The translations under genes and the position numbers were made by a program. The notes beneath the pieces are model-generated. The model was not told the origin of the DNA. It ran no database searches and saw only the letters and a program-made list of their open reading frames with translations. Positions 47,540-61,544 of a stretch of DNA of 64,000 bases are shown here, piece by piece (the stretch's first letter is position 1; the number at the start of each line of letters is the position of its first letter). Origin of the DNA: Piromyces finnis (Eukaryota > Neocallimastigomycota > Neocallimastigomycetes > Neocallimastigales > Neocallimastigaceae); NCBI GenBank assembly GCA_002104945.1, contig MCFH01000032.1:1-64000 (forward strand), written 5' to 3'.

Positions 47540-48416
47540 TATTTTTTGAGTATATACATATATATTATTATAAAATAAAAGAAATTTTAATTGAGTACCT
47601 TTTTTTTTTTTTATGTTATTAAAGCAAATATTTTAACAATAAAATATTAGATATCCATATTTATTTATTTATCTTTTATTTTTTATTTTTAATTCCTATA
47701 AAAATGTTTTTTTATATATAATAAAGTTTTTTTTTTTTTTTTTTCCTTGGAAAACACCCTCACAACATTATTAATATCAATTGTAGGTCATAGTTATAGT
47801 ATAACAAAAAAGTTAATAAAAAGAAATTAAATAAAATAATTTTTTTGTAAAATATTTTAAGAAAATAAATTTACCATAAATCAAAATACTAAACTAAACC
47901 AAATCGAACCAAGTTAAAAAATTAAAACTTTGGAATAAATTAATGAGAAGATTTTTCTTCTGGGTTGTTGGTAATACATCATTTTAAATAAATAAATAAT
48001 ATCTATAACAACAACAACAACAACAACAAATACTATTACAACTATTAATGCTAATACTACATGTAGAAAGAGGATACATAAACAACATATATTACACATT
48101 ATAATAATCGTAAAAAGTGGTATTATAGAATGACAATTAAGAAAATAATTAAAATATAAAAATGTATATTTATTACTTTAAATAGAAATAATGAAAATAT
48201 AATAATTCCTTTTTTTTTTTTTTTTTATTCATAATTTATTTTTATGACTATAAATATAAATTGTTATAATAAATAAAACAAACAAAAAAAAAAATAAATA
48301 TATATATATAAAGTAAATTAGGTAAAATAATATTAAAGTATTATATAATAAAATAGGATAAAATATAAAATAGGATAAAATATTAAAAAAATAATTATAA
48401 TAATAATAATTATAAA

Positions 48417-48495
<79 letters not shown>

Positions 48496-48507
48496 TAAAT
48501 AAATATA

Positions 48508-48538
<31 letters not shown>

Positions 48539-48542
48539 TAAA

Positions 48543-48581
<39 letters not shown>

Positions 48582-48744
48582 TAGAATAATTAGAATAAGA
48601 ATAAAAAACTATGTTTATATAGGTATATCTATAATATATTTATATATTTTCCATTTTTGCTCGAGTTTTTTTTTTTTTTTTTAAATATAAAAATTTTATT
48701 AATAGCCCAAATATTTCTAAATTCTCCTTAATTCTTTCTTCATT
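47540..48744. other. Intergenic: homopolymers and AAT microsatellites
   Basis: Poly-T/A runs, a (CAA)n run at 48007-48028, (AAT)n at 48416-48492, (AAAAT)n-like at 48508-48546 and (AAT)n at 48546-48580. Presumably contains the 3' untranslated region of the kinase gene. No gene seen. Confidence 0.7.
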
Positions 48745-51700
48745 CTAAAGTTTTAAATCTTTTAGAATGGTGGTACATATCTTTTTATATTTCCAAAGAT
48801 TACCCGATATTCTGCGAAATTGAACACCATGAAGATTAAGCCATGGTATACGAACAATAGCAATTTCAAAACGAATTGTGTTGTTTGTGTTTTGTTGTTG
48901 TTTTAAAATAGAGTTGAGATTAGCATAAGAGTTCGGAGAAAGCTTCTTCAAACTATTTGAAGTCGGTGAAGTGAGATTTGTATTAATTATGGAAAGATCA
49001 TTATCATGATGATGATGTTGTTGTTGATCGTTCATACTGATTGTATTCGATAAAGGTTCATTTGATAATTCATTAGTAGAGAAAAGTTTATTCACTGGTA
49101 CTGTCGATACTGATAAAATAGATATATCATTGATGTCTTCATATTCTATACCGCCATTGGATAATCCTTGATTATTTTCATCAATACCAGCAGTACTTTG
49201 AAGGCTTGTTTTGGTGGCAGGCAAAGTATTCAATAATTTATTTTCCAAAACTTTACTATTTATTTCAACAGAGTTTTCATTAGATCCAGATGGTGGTGTC
49301 ACTACTGGTGTAGGTGGTTCAATCGTTATATAAGAAGGCGTGTCTGCCAAGGAGATAGGCTGAATACTTTCCATTGAGGAGTAATCCTCATATACTTCTT
49401 GATCAGGTAGGTTAAGAATGCGACTATGGGAAGTACTTGCTGAATTTGGATTAGATACTGTCAATATGGTTGTACCACTAGTGGTTGTCACATTATTATT
49501 GGAAGAAACTAATTTATGACCATCCTTACTGTTGGTTGGAAGGGAAGCAACTTTAGTAAAGGAAGTTTTATGATGACCTGGAACACAATAGGTAATAGAA
49601 CGTTTCAAATGACTAGTTTTGGAAGGTTCACCAGTGGCAATGGAAAGGGAATTTATACCATTATTAATTTCAATGTAATCCTGTTGCCATGCATTTTGAG
49701 GATATTTTAAATTTTGATGACTACTACTATTACGAAGAGTATTGCCATTTCCTACTGGTATAAAACTCGTCATATTATCTGTATCGTACAGGATAATACT
49801 TGAATTTGAATTTTCTCTTGTGGATGAGAAGGAGGAAAAGGCTTGTAATGAGGCTGGTGGACTTAAAAGTTGAGAAGAGGCTGTTGATGATCCAACCATA
49901 CCAAAAGAGGATTGAGATTGGGATGCTAATTGCGTTTGAGATGGCGCTTGTGAAGAATTTAAGACTGGAATATTTTCCATTGAACCTTGATCACTAGTAG
50001 ATGATTTATCTTTTGATCTATGCTTTATTCTATTTTTGATCTTTTCTTTAAGATTCAAATTTAATTTGGTGGTGGAATTTATTAAAGAATTGGATTTAGA
50101 ACTAGAATTGGAATTGGAATTATTAGTATTGATGATTCCTTTTTGCTCGTTGTTTGTAAGATCATTTTCACTAAAACTTTGACTATCTTCGGTAGAATCC
50201 TCATTACTCATTCCTCCATCTGATCTTTTAGATTTTTTATGAATACCATGTCGAATACTTTTACTAATTTTGAGATGTGACTTTAACAATTTATGACTAT
50301 CCAAAATACGATTGTACTTTATGTTTCCCATACTTTTACTTTTACTCACAACCTTATTTTTACCATCAGGGGAGGTGACCAAAAAGGTTTGACTAGGAAG
50401 AGGAGTGTTGGTATACTGAGTAGTATTGAGTCCACCATTCACACTATTAGAACTTGAGTGATTGCCCATTGAAGGATTAACCATAGTAGTACTATCCATT
50501 GTGGTAATACTATTACTATTACTATTATTCATACTCTTTTTCCAATTACCCTTACCTAGTTTACTTACAAATATATTGGCAAAACTTTTTGAACGAATCT
50601 TACGACCAATCTTATTATTTGGAACAGCTATATTACCACCGCTGATATTATTGCCCGTACCGGGTATAGCAGCTGCAGTTGTTGTTGAGTTGGCTAGGAT
50701 TCCTTTTTCATATTCTTGATTAAAGGTTTCTGTGTCCATACTATAGCTGTAATTACTAACAAAGGAAGATGAACCGTCTACCACCGATAAAAAGGAATTC
50801 GAATTTGTGGTAGCTGCTGTATTTGTATTGAACGGATTTAAAGTGTAATCTGGGATATACTCACATTGGAAGGATCCCGCCATTTCAACGTAAAATAAAC
50901 CAAATTTAAACAAGGTGGTAATGATAGATTGGCGAATTTCGGAAGGACTATGAGTGGATGTATTACTTACAGAAAAGAGACCTTTTAAATTTACATTTTT
51001 TATATTTTGATCTGCACGACTCAAGGTTAGAGGAACTTTAAATTGGAAGGGTGATGTTGTTAACATATCGGTAAAAGATAAATCACTAGCACTTTCCTGA
51101 GAATGTTGACGACGATGACCCAATTTTAATTGCTCAAAAGACACTGGATGATACATGGTTTGACGATTATTATAGTTAAAGTTGCTACGAAGATCTCTTA
51201 ATTCTCCACTATGAACCTTGGTCATACCTGAATTAGGTACATAATAGTTGGAGGTATAGCCTTTAATATTATTGCTATTTGTACTACTACTAGTACTGTC
51301 CATTGACATAACGGTATTATTAGTGTTACCACCATTATTATTTTTTGAAAATGTTTTTCCAATGACAAAACTAAATCGACGAAGATTGGAAAATGATTTA
51401 CGACGACTAGGTTCATTTCTAGTCATTGTGCTCTCTTCATTTGGAATAATCATAGAATGACGAGTGAGATCATGTCCATTAGAATTGGTATTTAAGCTGG
51501 TCATTGTCATTGGAATATCTAAGGCCTCTTGAAATTGTTGCATATTAGGACGAACCATGGATGCAGAGATAGCTCTTGGTCTTGCAGCTACTTTTGGAAT
51601 AGAGAGGGAAGCATGATCAATACCAACGGCAGTATTGTTTCCTTTTGATGAATTAAGATCTGTGAAAGGAATAAGGGACTCTGCTGTAGCAGAAGATTTT

Positions 51701-53897
51701 CTACTCTTACTTTCTTTTTTATTATTGGTATTATTTTGTGCTGCTTGTGCTGCTGTTTCAGTGACAGTTGTACCATTTTTATTGCTGCTTCCAGAAAATA
51801 TTTTATTAATTTTAGACTTTGAAATGAGATTTTTTAACGGTGTCTTTTCATTTACACTACCGGTTATATTTTCCTTGTCCTTCAAAGAAGGATTTTCTTC
51901 TACTCCATGCATACTACTACCTCCAATGGTATTTGTAGGTGGTACGGTAATAGCATCTGAATGAGGATCATTTTTATAATTTTTATTTACTGCAGAGCTA
52001 GGATTACTACCTTTTCTCTTTTTACCACCATGACTATTGATGGATTTAACAGGACTTGGGGATGAGAAGGAACGTTTCGAGGAAATAAGGGATACTTGAT
52101 GACTATTATTTTGTAAGGTCTCCTTGGATGATGATAAACTAGTTTTAAGATCCACCATTTCATTTTTATTTTCTGGTGTTTCATTGGTGGTGGTAGTGGT
52201 GGTGGTAGAGGAGTAATAACTATTAATATTATTGTGATGGTCAGGAGGTTGTGGTAATGGATGAGTTGGAGTGGAATGATTAGCCACAATGGATACTGTA
52301 TCTACAATACTAGAATCTAATATAACTTCAGCATCCATTTTAATGAATTCATCCTCTTTAGATTCCAACGTTTCTGCGATATGCTCTGTATAGTGATTGA
52401 TAGAATCTTCAGAAGAAGAATTTGCAATTTCAAATTTAATATTTTCATTACGATTCTTAATATCAATGGTTAATGGTGGGGTAGATGTCATTGATTTCAC
52501 ATTTGCTGTAGCTACAGGATTTGAGTAATCATTACTTTCCATAGATGAAGGGTCTACTGTTACAACCATTGTCTTATTATTGTTGATATCATCAATATCC
52601 ACAATAACAGGTACTGTTGGGGGAACAGTTTCTTTAGAATTAGAAATTGTAGTTAGTACATTATTATTATTTTGTAGGATACCTTCTCGTAAAATATCTT
52701 CCGCCGAGAGTCTTAAATCACGGTTTTTATAATTATCGAGTTGATTAGCGTGGTGTAAAGCTGCAGTTTGGTTTTGCATTTCCATTGAAATTTTATATTT
52801 TTCAATGCGTTCCAATTTTTCTGCCACTAAATAATAAATATTAATGATAGGTAGGATATGTTTTTTAATTTGTTCTTCATCATCTGTTGAAAGAGTATTA
52901 TTAATACTTGAAGAATTCGAAAATGAACGTGTTATACTTTTTATACTACCACTACGATTATTAATACCACTACCTATTGATTTTTTATTTCTTTTACGTA
53001 TGATATTTAAAAATTTGAAATTTTCTGGTTCTTTTACGATACCACTTGATATGGATTGTTCAATAATAGTATTGATTTCTTCTGTTGAACCAAAACCAAA
53101 ACCTTTCATATTTTTCAAAACACGTATATCCAATGGAATTGTCAAGGGTTCTCTTGGTAATAAAAAATTATTTAATGGGGTATCATATCCTTTTAATATC
53201 CAAGGATGAGATTTAATTTTATTCATATTGATTCTTTCTTTTGATTCTACTTTTAACATTTGTGATAATAAATCAACACATTCTTTTGAAAAAAAAAAGA
53301 ACATACTGGTTAATTACTATAATTTTTATTATACTTATAATTATTATTATTGCTAATTGCTACTACTACTACTACTATGACTATGACTATGACTATTAGT
53401 ATTACGAGTGTGATTATTACAACTATTACTACTATGGCTACTATAACTATTATTATTATTACTATTACTACAATGACACCTATTTATTTTAATACTTTGA
53501 AATTTTGATATTATTAATATTATTATAAATATCTTTTTTTTTTTTTTACCCTACCTTTTGATAAATAAGCAGGATATTCCACATGTCCAGCCTTTATTTT
53601 TTGATATAATACAGGCATACTCTCATCATCAAAAGGTACTTTACCGCATACCAATACATATAAGATAATACCTATACTCCAAATATCAATTTCTGGTCCA
53701 ATATACTCTTTAGCATTTAATAATTCCGGTGCTTTTTTTTTTTTTTTTTTAAACGAAATATATATGTGTATATAAATATATAAATATATTATATATATAT
53801 ATTTTTTACATGATTAGTATTATTATTATAGGTAAAATTTAAGTTTGCTTATTATAAACATGTAGACTACAACTACTACTACTACTACTACTACTAC

Positions 53898-53942
<45 letters not shown>

Positions 53943-54192
53943 CGTTGTTGTAGTTATTGCTGTAATTTTGAGTAACTTTCACTACTACTTTTTATAAAAT
54001 CGTAAATTACCTGCAAAATATAAACTACCACAAAAGGTTTTTAGATGTTTATTAGTATCATATAAATTTGATAAACCGAAATCAATCAATTTGATTTCAC
54101 CATTTTTATCAATTAATACATTTTCAATTTTTAAATCCTGTAGATATAGAAAAAAAAAAATTCAAAACATTGGGATGTAATAAGTTTTTTTT

Positions 54193-54230
<38 letters not shown>

Positions 54231-55358
54231 AAATTAGTTAAACTTTTTTAAAAAAAAAAAAAATCAAATTTTAGGGATGTATTAAAGTGATTTAAATAAA
54301 TAATATAATGATAAAACCATTTAAAGCATCCTTAATGATATTAAATAATATTTACTCTATGAACGATTGAATTTTGATGACAATAATCTATAGGATGAAG
54401 AGGATCATTTTTTTTATTACGGAACATATTATAAATAATTTAATGAAGAAGCCAAAGATAAAATGTTAGTAATACTGTGTCATCAATAGTAGTCTTTATC
54501 GTACAACTCTTCTAATTTAAAACTTACCCACGGCAGATATAATTTCTCGAATAAATTTCCGAGCATGATGTTCCTTTAAACGACCATGACTAATGATATA
54601 ATCCAGCATTTGACCACCATTGACATATTCAAAAAAGAAATAATAATAATTATCCCAAATAACAAATTTATCCATAAAAGCGATATGTGGATGATGTAAT
54701 AATAAAACAATAGCCGCCTCTCTTAATATTCTATTTTCTTTGATTTCCTGAGAATTTGCAATTTCCTTTGGATATAATTCTGGAAATTTATCCAATTCTG
54801 TCGTTGAATCAATAATAATTGGTTCATCTGTTGGTTCTCGTAATGTATTATCACTATGTCTAGATTTATAACAAGGTCTCGGCATAATTTTGCATGCACG
54901 CTAAAAAATAGTAATAATAAATAAAATTTAAAAATTAAATAGTAGTATTAATATATAATGAAATGTACTAATTATCTATTCATTTTTCATTATATCTACA
55001 AAAAAAAAAAAATTTTTTTTCATAGCTATAATTAACTAAGAATATTTATAATTTAAAATGCAATTATTTAAAAATTTATCTATTATATTCTATGCTCTAA
55101 TTTTTATAGAGCGTTTTATTTTTTATTCACCTTTTCACCTGTTTTTTGATTTATAGCAATTTTTACTTTACCCATACTACCTTGTCCTATAGTCTTTACT
55201 AATTTATAATCTCCGATAATTTTTCTTGGTTTTAAATTACCGTCCTTATCTCGATTATTAGGTTGTTCTAATATTGTAGGTACTAAACCACCATTTACAT
55301 TTGCTTTCATTTTAGCAGATAGAACATCTGCATCAGATAGTGAACGTCTATGAGTCAT
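48745..55358 (-). CDS. KIN1/KIN2-like Ser/Thr protein kinase, six exons
   Basis: Exons on the minus strand: 55358-55131, 54900-54528, 54387-54356 (32 nt), 54137-54011, 53731-53555, 53282-48745. All introns begin GT and end AG, and phases join to 1824 codons. Kinase domain about 49-325: glycine loop [12 protein letters not shown] Lys80 (ACKI), HRDLKIEN (Asp212), DFG (Asp230), CGS activation loop and [31 protein letters not shown] is characteristic of fungal KIN1. A KA1 domain, which in the family binds acidic membrane lipids, is split: first half about 1060-1135 ([16 protein letters not shown]), second half 1784-1824 ([19 protein letters not shown]), with ~650 low-complexity residues between. 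Family members act in exocytosis, polarity and cell-wall control at the plasma membrane; that role is inferred from the family. Longer than yeast KIN1 (~1060 residues) because of Asn/Ser-rich regions. Confidence 0.93.
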
Positions 55359-57139
55359 TTTTTTTTTAATTATTATTACTGATATTAATTGTGGGATAAG
55401 AAATAAAATAGTTGTAAAGTTTTTTTTATTATTATTTTAATAGTTTTATTATGTTGGTTGATATTCTCCAAAAAAAAAGGTATATTCTTTGAATACCAAT
55501 TTTCAATTTAAATTGAAATAAATATATAGTTATTTTAAATATTTTATAAATCTCGAATTGAACAAATGGATATAAAATTTACAAGAAATATTAGCTATTT
55601 AGGCTTTTTTTTTTTAAAATTGTGATGTTTCAAAATGATACGCAAGTAGTATTGTATGTATTGAAATTAAAAGTTTTTCTTTTTATTCAAAGTAAAATAT
55701 TGATTTGTGTTAAAGTTTTAATTTCTATTAGTATTAATTGAATTGAAACGTTTATAAAAGGGTATTGTTTTTTTTTTCTTAAAAAATTTTAAACTTTATA
55801 AAATGTAATAAATTTCATAGTCTTGTACGTAATAAATGATATATATTTTATTAAAGTAGATAAATTCAAAAAGAAGTGTTTTTTTTTTTTTTTTTTTTTA
55901 AAAAAAATATTAAACGTTAAATTTTATTTATATATAAATAGTTGATATGTTTCTATTGATATTCCATTTATATATTACTAAAATAAGTTGAGTAATTTAA
56001 TATGAGTAATTATATTGTCTACATGATGAGTTTATTTTAGTTACATTAAAAAAGTTTATTAATGTAATTTATATATATTATTTAATTTAATTATATATAA
56101 TGTTGGTATATTGTTCTTGATAAATAAAGTTTATTTTTATTCAAAGGTAAGATAAAACAAAAAAAGAAAATAAATAAGCTATGATAAATTTAATGTGAAA
56201 TATTTAATGTTATTGCTGTTCTTATTGTTACTATTTTTTTATTGACAATTTTATTATGGTCAATTAAATTTTAATGTATTATTTTAAATACAATAAATTA
56301 AATATTCTTTTTTTGTTTCGTTTTTAAACACTGACAAGATTGTTAGTAATAATAATGATGATAATAATTAAAAGTTTCTAATGATAATACGTATATATCT
56401 TTTAATAAAAAGATATAATATTTCTTGAATATAATTAATAAAATAAAAAATTTTATTCTTATTTTATATTTACGATTTCAATAAGAATAAAGAATACTGC
56501 TTTATTATATATATAACGAAATGATAAAGTATAGTGCTCTTTTTTTTTTTTTTATTTTCTTTTTTCTTTTAGAATTTAAGGTTAAATTGGGTAGATTATG
56601 ATTTTTTTAAATTTTCATTTTATATAAATGGTTTAAATTTATTAAATAGATATTTCCTTGGTTATACTCTTTTATTCAATATCACCTTATCTATTCTATA
56701 TATATTTTAATGTTCTTCTAAAACAAAATTTCTACCCATTGAACAATAAAATATAAAAGAAAATAAAGATATCAACTATTATTATTATTATTATTATTAT
56801 TGTTGTTGTTGTTGATGATGTTGTTGATGATGATGATGTTAATGTTATGGTTGATGTTGATGATGTATACTTTTTTAAAAAAAAAAGTTTTTTTCTTTTT
56901 TTTTTAATTTATTATTAAATATTTTTAATATTTAATAATATTTAATATAATCTAATCTAATCTAATATATAATAGGTAATATATATGCAATATATTTTTT
57001 TAATTATAATTTTTTAATTTTTATTCCTTTTTTTTTAAAAAAAAAATAATTAAAAACTCTATATATTAAACATAATATAAATATAATATATTTATTTATA
57101 TATGTTATATATATTATATATAAAAAAATAAAGATTGCA
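55359..57139. other. Kinase upstream region and intergenic DNA
   Basis: AT-rich, with long poly-T runs (55881-55899, 56541-56553), a (TTA/TTG/ATG)n mixed run at 56776-56866 and CTAATCTAAT repeats near 56950. Probably includes the kinase promoter. No reading frame supports a gene. Confidence 0.6.
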
Positions 57140-57262
57140 GAAAGATGCTTCTTTTCCTACTAGAAATCAACCAGACGAGTAAATGCCTGGCTAGCATTCA
57201 CAAGGCTAGTAATAAAAAAATGGACTGAAAGCTCTGCTAGCATTTATAGGGTTGGTAGAGAA
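57140..57262. other. Locally GC-richer segment with an imperfect 25-nt direct repeat
   Basis: GGCTAGCATTCACAAGGCTAG near 57190 recurs as TGCTAGCATTTATAGGGTTGG near 57236, about 46 nt apart. It stands out in AT-rich DNA. No tRNA fold or open frame; a small non-coding RNA or decayed repeat is possible. Confidence 0.4.
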
Positions 57263-57654
57263 AATAAAGTAATGATTGTAATGATTTTGTTATTAAGTAG
57301 CATTGATGAATTGTTATTTCTATCCATCTGCCTATTTATTTCTCTGTGTCTGTCTGTCTTTTTGTTAGTAATACATGAGTACTATTATTGTATTATTACC
57401 ATGTATTATCATCAATTTTTACCATTGTATTATTGATAATATGCTAGTTTTTTGAGCTAATACTTTGCATACCTTTTTTTGATTTCTTTTCAAATGAACA
57501 ATACGTTCAGAAATGTTGTTGGTGATTTATTCTTTTTTTTTTTTAATCTCACTTTAATTATTTTCTACCTTTATAATTTAGCTTTTTTCCATTCAATTCT
57601 TTTCTTTCTTTTATAACTTTTTTTTTTTTCACATCCCATTTCATCTCTTTTATC

Positions 57655-57745
57655 CTAACTCTTTCTCATTCCTCATTCCTCATTCCTCATTCCTCATTTC
57701 TCTTCTCTTTTTCTCATTCCTCATCTTCTCTTTCTATCTTTTCCT
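57655..57745. repeat. (CATTCCT)n pyrimidine-rich repeat
   Basis: CTCATTCCTCATTCCTCATT repeats in a CT-rich tract from 57590 to 57760. No gene follows on the plus strand within 300 nt. Confidence 0.8.
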
Positions 57746-57769
57746 CTTCTTTAACTTTGCCTAAAGTTC

Positions 57770-58560
57770 AAAAGGTTTTTTTTTTTTTTGCTAAATCATC
57801 CTACTTTTTAAAGTTTTTTTAAATAGAATTAAAATTTCATTTTCAAAATAATATATTATATACTATATATTATAATACATTCATTATATATTAACATAAT
57901 AGAATTCAATTTATTAAAAATTTTTAAATTTTTTTTGGAACATTAATTATATAAAATATTAATTGATATATGGAATATATTGAATATATTCATTCTATAC
58001 ACTACAATAAATTATAATAAATAGAGTCTACTGATTAGCATATATATTATAATATATATAATAGTTTAATTAATTTTAAAATTTTAATTCTTAATTTTTT
58101 ACAAAAAAATTCTGTAATTTATCTTATTTATATTTATTATAAATTATAATATATTATACAATAAACGTTTATATTGAATAGAATATATTGCAATATAAAA
58201 GTTTTAATGAAGAGGTGAAGAAGAAGGGAAGAAGGGAAGAAGAAGAAGAAGAAGGGAAGTAAAGGCTTTTTTTTTTATTAATAAACTCTAAAGATCAGAG
58301 CATTGAAAGTATTTTGTAACATATTTTAAAGTATAGCTCAGAATAAGGAATGCAAAAGAATTGATACTAAAGAATGTTTCTTCAATGGAATCTTGGTGTA
58401 ATAATGAACATTGAAAATCTTTAAATATGTAATGACTACGAACCTACGAACTAGATCGTATTCATCATAATACCATTGTTGTATTCTTTTACCTATTTTC
58501 ATTGTCTTGTTGAAAACAGAAAGAAAAAGTGGTAGCTTTTTTTTTAATTCTCAATTAGCA
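57770..58560. other. Intergenic AT-rich DNA
   Basis: Includes a GAAGAAGGGAAG purine run at 58210-58260. 58280-58500 is slightly less AT-biased, but no frame or splice pattern supports a gene. Confidence 0.5.
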
Positions 58561-58571
58561 TTCTTTATAGG

Positions 58572-59470
58572 CATTACTTTGACTATTACCGATTACTATT
58601 ACTTTGACTATTACTATTACTTTGACTATTACTATTACTTTGACTATTACTATTACTTTGACTATTACTATTACTTTGACTATTACTATTACTATTACTA
58701 TTACTTTGACTATTACTTTGACTATTACTATTACTATTACTATTACTATTACTATTACTATTACTATTACTATTACTATTACTATTACTATTACTATTAC
58801 TATTACTATTACTATTACTATTACTATTACTATTACTATGACTATGACTATGACTATTACTATTACTATTACTATTACTATTACTATTACTTTGACTATT
58901 ACTATGATTATCATCGATAACTATCATCGATTACTATTACTATTACTATTACTATTACTATTACTATTACTATTACTATTACTATTACTATTACTATTAC
59001 TATTACTATTACTATTACTATTACTATTACTATTACTATTACTATTACTATTACTATTACTATTACTATTACTATTACTATTACTATTACTATTACTATT
59101 ACTATTACTATTACTATTACTATTACTATTACTATTACTATTACTATTACTATTACTATTACTATTACTATTACTATTACTATTACTATTACTATTACTA
59201 TTACTATTACTATTACTATTACTATTACTATTACTATTACTATTACTATTACTATTACTATTACTATTACTATTACTATTTACTATTACTATTACTATTA
59301 CTATTACTATTACTATTACTATTACTATTACTATTACTATTACTATTACTATTACTATTACTATTACTATTACTATTACTATTACTATTACTATTACTAT
59401 TACTATTACTATTACTATGATTATCATCGATAACTATCATCGATTATTATTACTATTACCGATTATTATT
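58572..59470. repeat. Hexanucleotide satellite (ATTACT)n
   Basis: About 0.9 kb. The first third is a higher-order mix with TTTGACT units; the rest is nearly pure ATTACT. The same ~36-nt non-repeat block containing ATCATCGATAACTATCATCGAT closes each main array, at about 58902 and 59413. Confidence 0.97.
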
Positions 59471-60544
59471 ACTGATTAACATTTAAATATTATTCTTTTA
59501 TGTATCATTATATATTCTCAGGTATTAATATGCCTTTTTTTTATTGAAAACATTGAAAATTATAATAATGAATGTTGTTATAATGGTAAGAAATAAAAAT
59601 GTTCTTGCCGGATTTCTTCTTTGCCCTTTCCTTTGCTTTTTTTATGAAAATTGTTCCTTTAATGTTTTTGTTACATTTAAAAAAAAATTAAATAGTAAAT
59701 TTATTTACTCTATTATTTATTTATACATTTATTTAATTATCAATTTATCTATTTATTTATATCTATTTATTTAATATTTATTTAGTTATATATTTATTTA
59801 ATTATCTATTTATCTATTGATTTACTTCTTTAATCTATTTTTTATATAAATCATTATTTATTTTAATATATCTATAATATATGAAAGAAATAATTATAGA
59901 ATAGAAATCATCATAAAACCAATTCTATTTTAATATATGATTAATACTTTTTCTGTTTTTTTTTTTTTGATAGATAATAAAAGATTAAACTTTCTTTTTT
60001 AGTAATTTATTTATTTTATAATTATACATCCATTTAATTATATTAATAATATTTATTTAAATGATATATATACATTTATTAATATTTGTGTCACCATGGC
60101 ATCATTTTTGTTTATATTAAATTTTTTTAACAAAAAAAAATTAAACATAAATAGTAATATTTAAGTTGATTCAATTTTAAATACTATTCATAATATATTA
60201 TAATATATATTGTGTAATATATTAAATGTCATTTTAACTTATAAAAAAAAGTAAACTTTTAGAAAGTAATTTGGCAATAGCAAAAGCAATCTGCAGTGTT
60301 GCAGTAGAGATGTAGAGATATGGAAGAAGCAGCATTGTTGTGGCATTGTTGCAGCAGAACCATTGCATTTTAGTGTTTAGTATGCTTAATATTAATATTT
60401 ATACTTTTGATATATTAAATTATGCAAAGATGTTTTTTTTTTTTCTATTATTTGAAAGATCAATGCACAACTATTAACTTTTAATGTTAAAAAAAAAAAA
60501 ATCTTTTTATATACAAAATTCTGTTCTTTACTTAAAACTTGACT
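59471..60544. other. Intergenic AT-rich DNA
   Basis: TATTTATTTA runs at 59700-59830. A GC-richer patch at 60263-60370 contains GCAGTGTTGCAGTAG- and GCATTGTTGCAGCAG-like repeats. No gene recognised. Confidence 0.5.
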
Positions 60545-60690
60545 TTAATATCCAAAGTATTCAAAACCGGTATTTATAACATTTGTAATATTTATAAAAT
60601 TCTTTTCATTTTTTATAAAAATTGATTGTGACATTAAATCAAGACGAGTTGACATTTTATTATGAAGTTGAAGTAAGCTTTTTTTTTTTT
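60545..60690 (-). CDS. Possible 3' terminal exon of an unidentified gene
   Basis: After an acceptor-like A-run ending AAAAAAG, the minus strand is open for about 45 codons (LLQLHNKMSTRLDLMSQ...) to TAA at 60545. A similar A-run acceptor occurs in the kinase gene. I could not find upstream exons between 60760 and 61540 with confidence. Family unknown. Confidence 0.3.
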
Positions 60691-60759
60691 TGTTTGATAA
60701 AAAAATGAATTTATTAAAAAACATTCCTTTTTGTTTATTCATCTTCTCTTTTTCTTTCT

Positions 60760-60913
60760 TTTTTCCTTTTTTCCTTTTTTACTGTAAACTTTTTCATTTT
60801 CATAGTAAAAAAGTTTAATGATCCATTTTGTGTAACCTTAAAATTTAATTATGTATTATCCAAAAGTTCTGAAAATAAAAGAATTCTTTTGGTGAAAAAA
60901 AGCGTATATAAAG

Positions 60914-60946
<33 letters not shown>

Positions 60947-61544
60947 ATGAAAAGAAAAAGAATGAAAAGAAGAAAGCGATTGTTTTTTTTCCAGAGATGA
61001 TAATGATGGAAATAAAAATAAACGGTATTAGAAAATCAATGAAAAAAAAAAAATATTTGTATCTGTAGCAGTTTTAAATAAATTTTAGTAAAGGATTTTT
61101 TCTACTGGAAAAGGTTTTATAAGACATTTTAATCATGATACTACCTGACCTGTCTATTCATTTATAAAAGATTTAGAATTTATTATTTTTAAATAAAATA
61201 AAATTATACTCTTTACTTTTTTTTAAAAAAATATGACATATAGCATACGAAAACATTTGATCATCATTATTTAATAGAAAAAAAAAAAGACTTTTTTTAA
61301 ATGAATGAATAATTAAATAATAAAATAAATAAATAGATAAATTAAAATAAATGAACAAGTAAATAAATTTTTTATTAATAAATATAAAAAATTTTTTTTT
61401 GAAAATTTGAAAATTTTAAACTTTTAAAAGGACTTTTATACTACTAAAATCAACAAAACGAAACAAAACGAAACAAAACAAAATCAACAAAAAATTTAAA
61501 AGATATTATCAAATAAATAAATAAAAAACAAACAAATAAATAAA
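60760..61544. other. Intergenic/promoter region of the membrane-protein gene
   Basis: Poly-T runs at 60914-60941. An A-rich leader with CAAAACGAAACAAAACG repeats (61450-61480) lies directly upstream of the ATG at 61545, a likely 5' UTR. Confidence 0.5.

Noticed and set aside
49516-53209. Short open frames opposite or overlapping the kinase
   Set aside because: By-products of the low-complexity kinase coding sequence in other frames.
58507-59479. Several long open frames of Tyr, Leu, Thr-Ile or Asn-Ser repeats on both strands
   Set aside because: The hexanucleotide satellite is free of stops in several frames. No non-repeat coding sequence is attached.
61173-61358. Minus-strand 61-codon frame rich in Phe/Ile/Tyr
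   Set aside because: A/T-driven hydrophobic translation without splice support or similarity. It could hide an exon, but I see no evidence.
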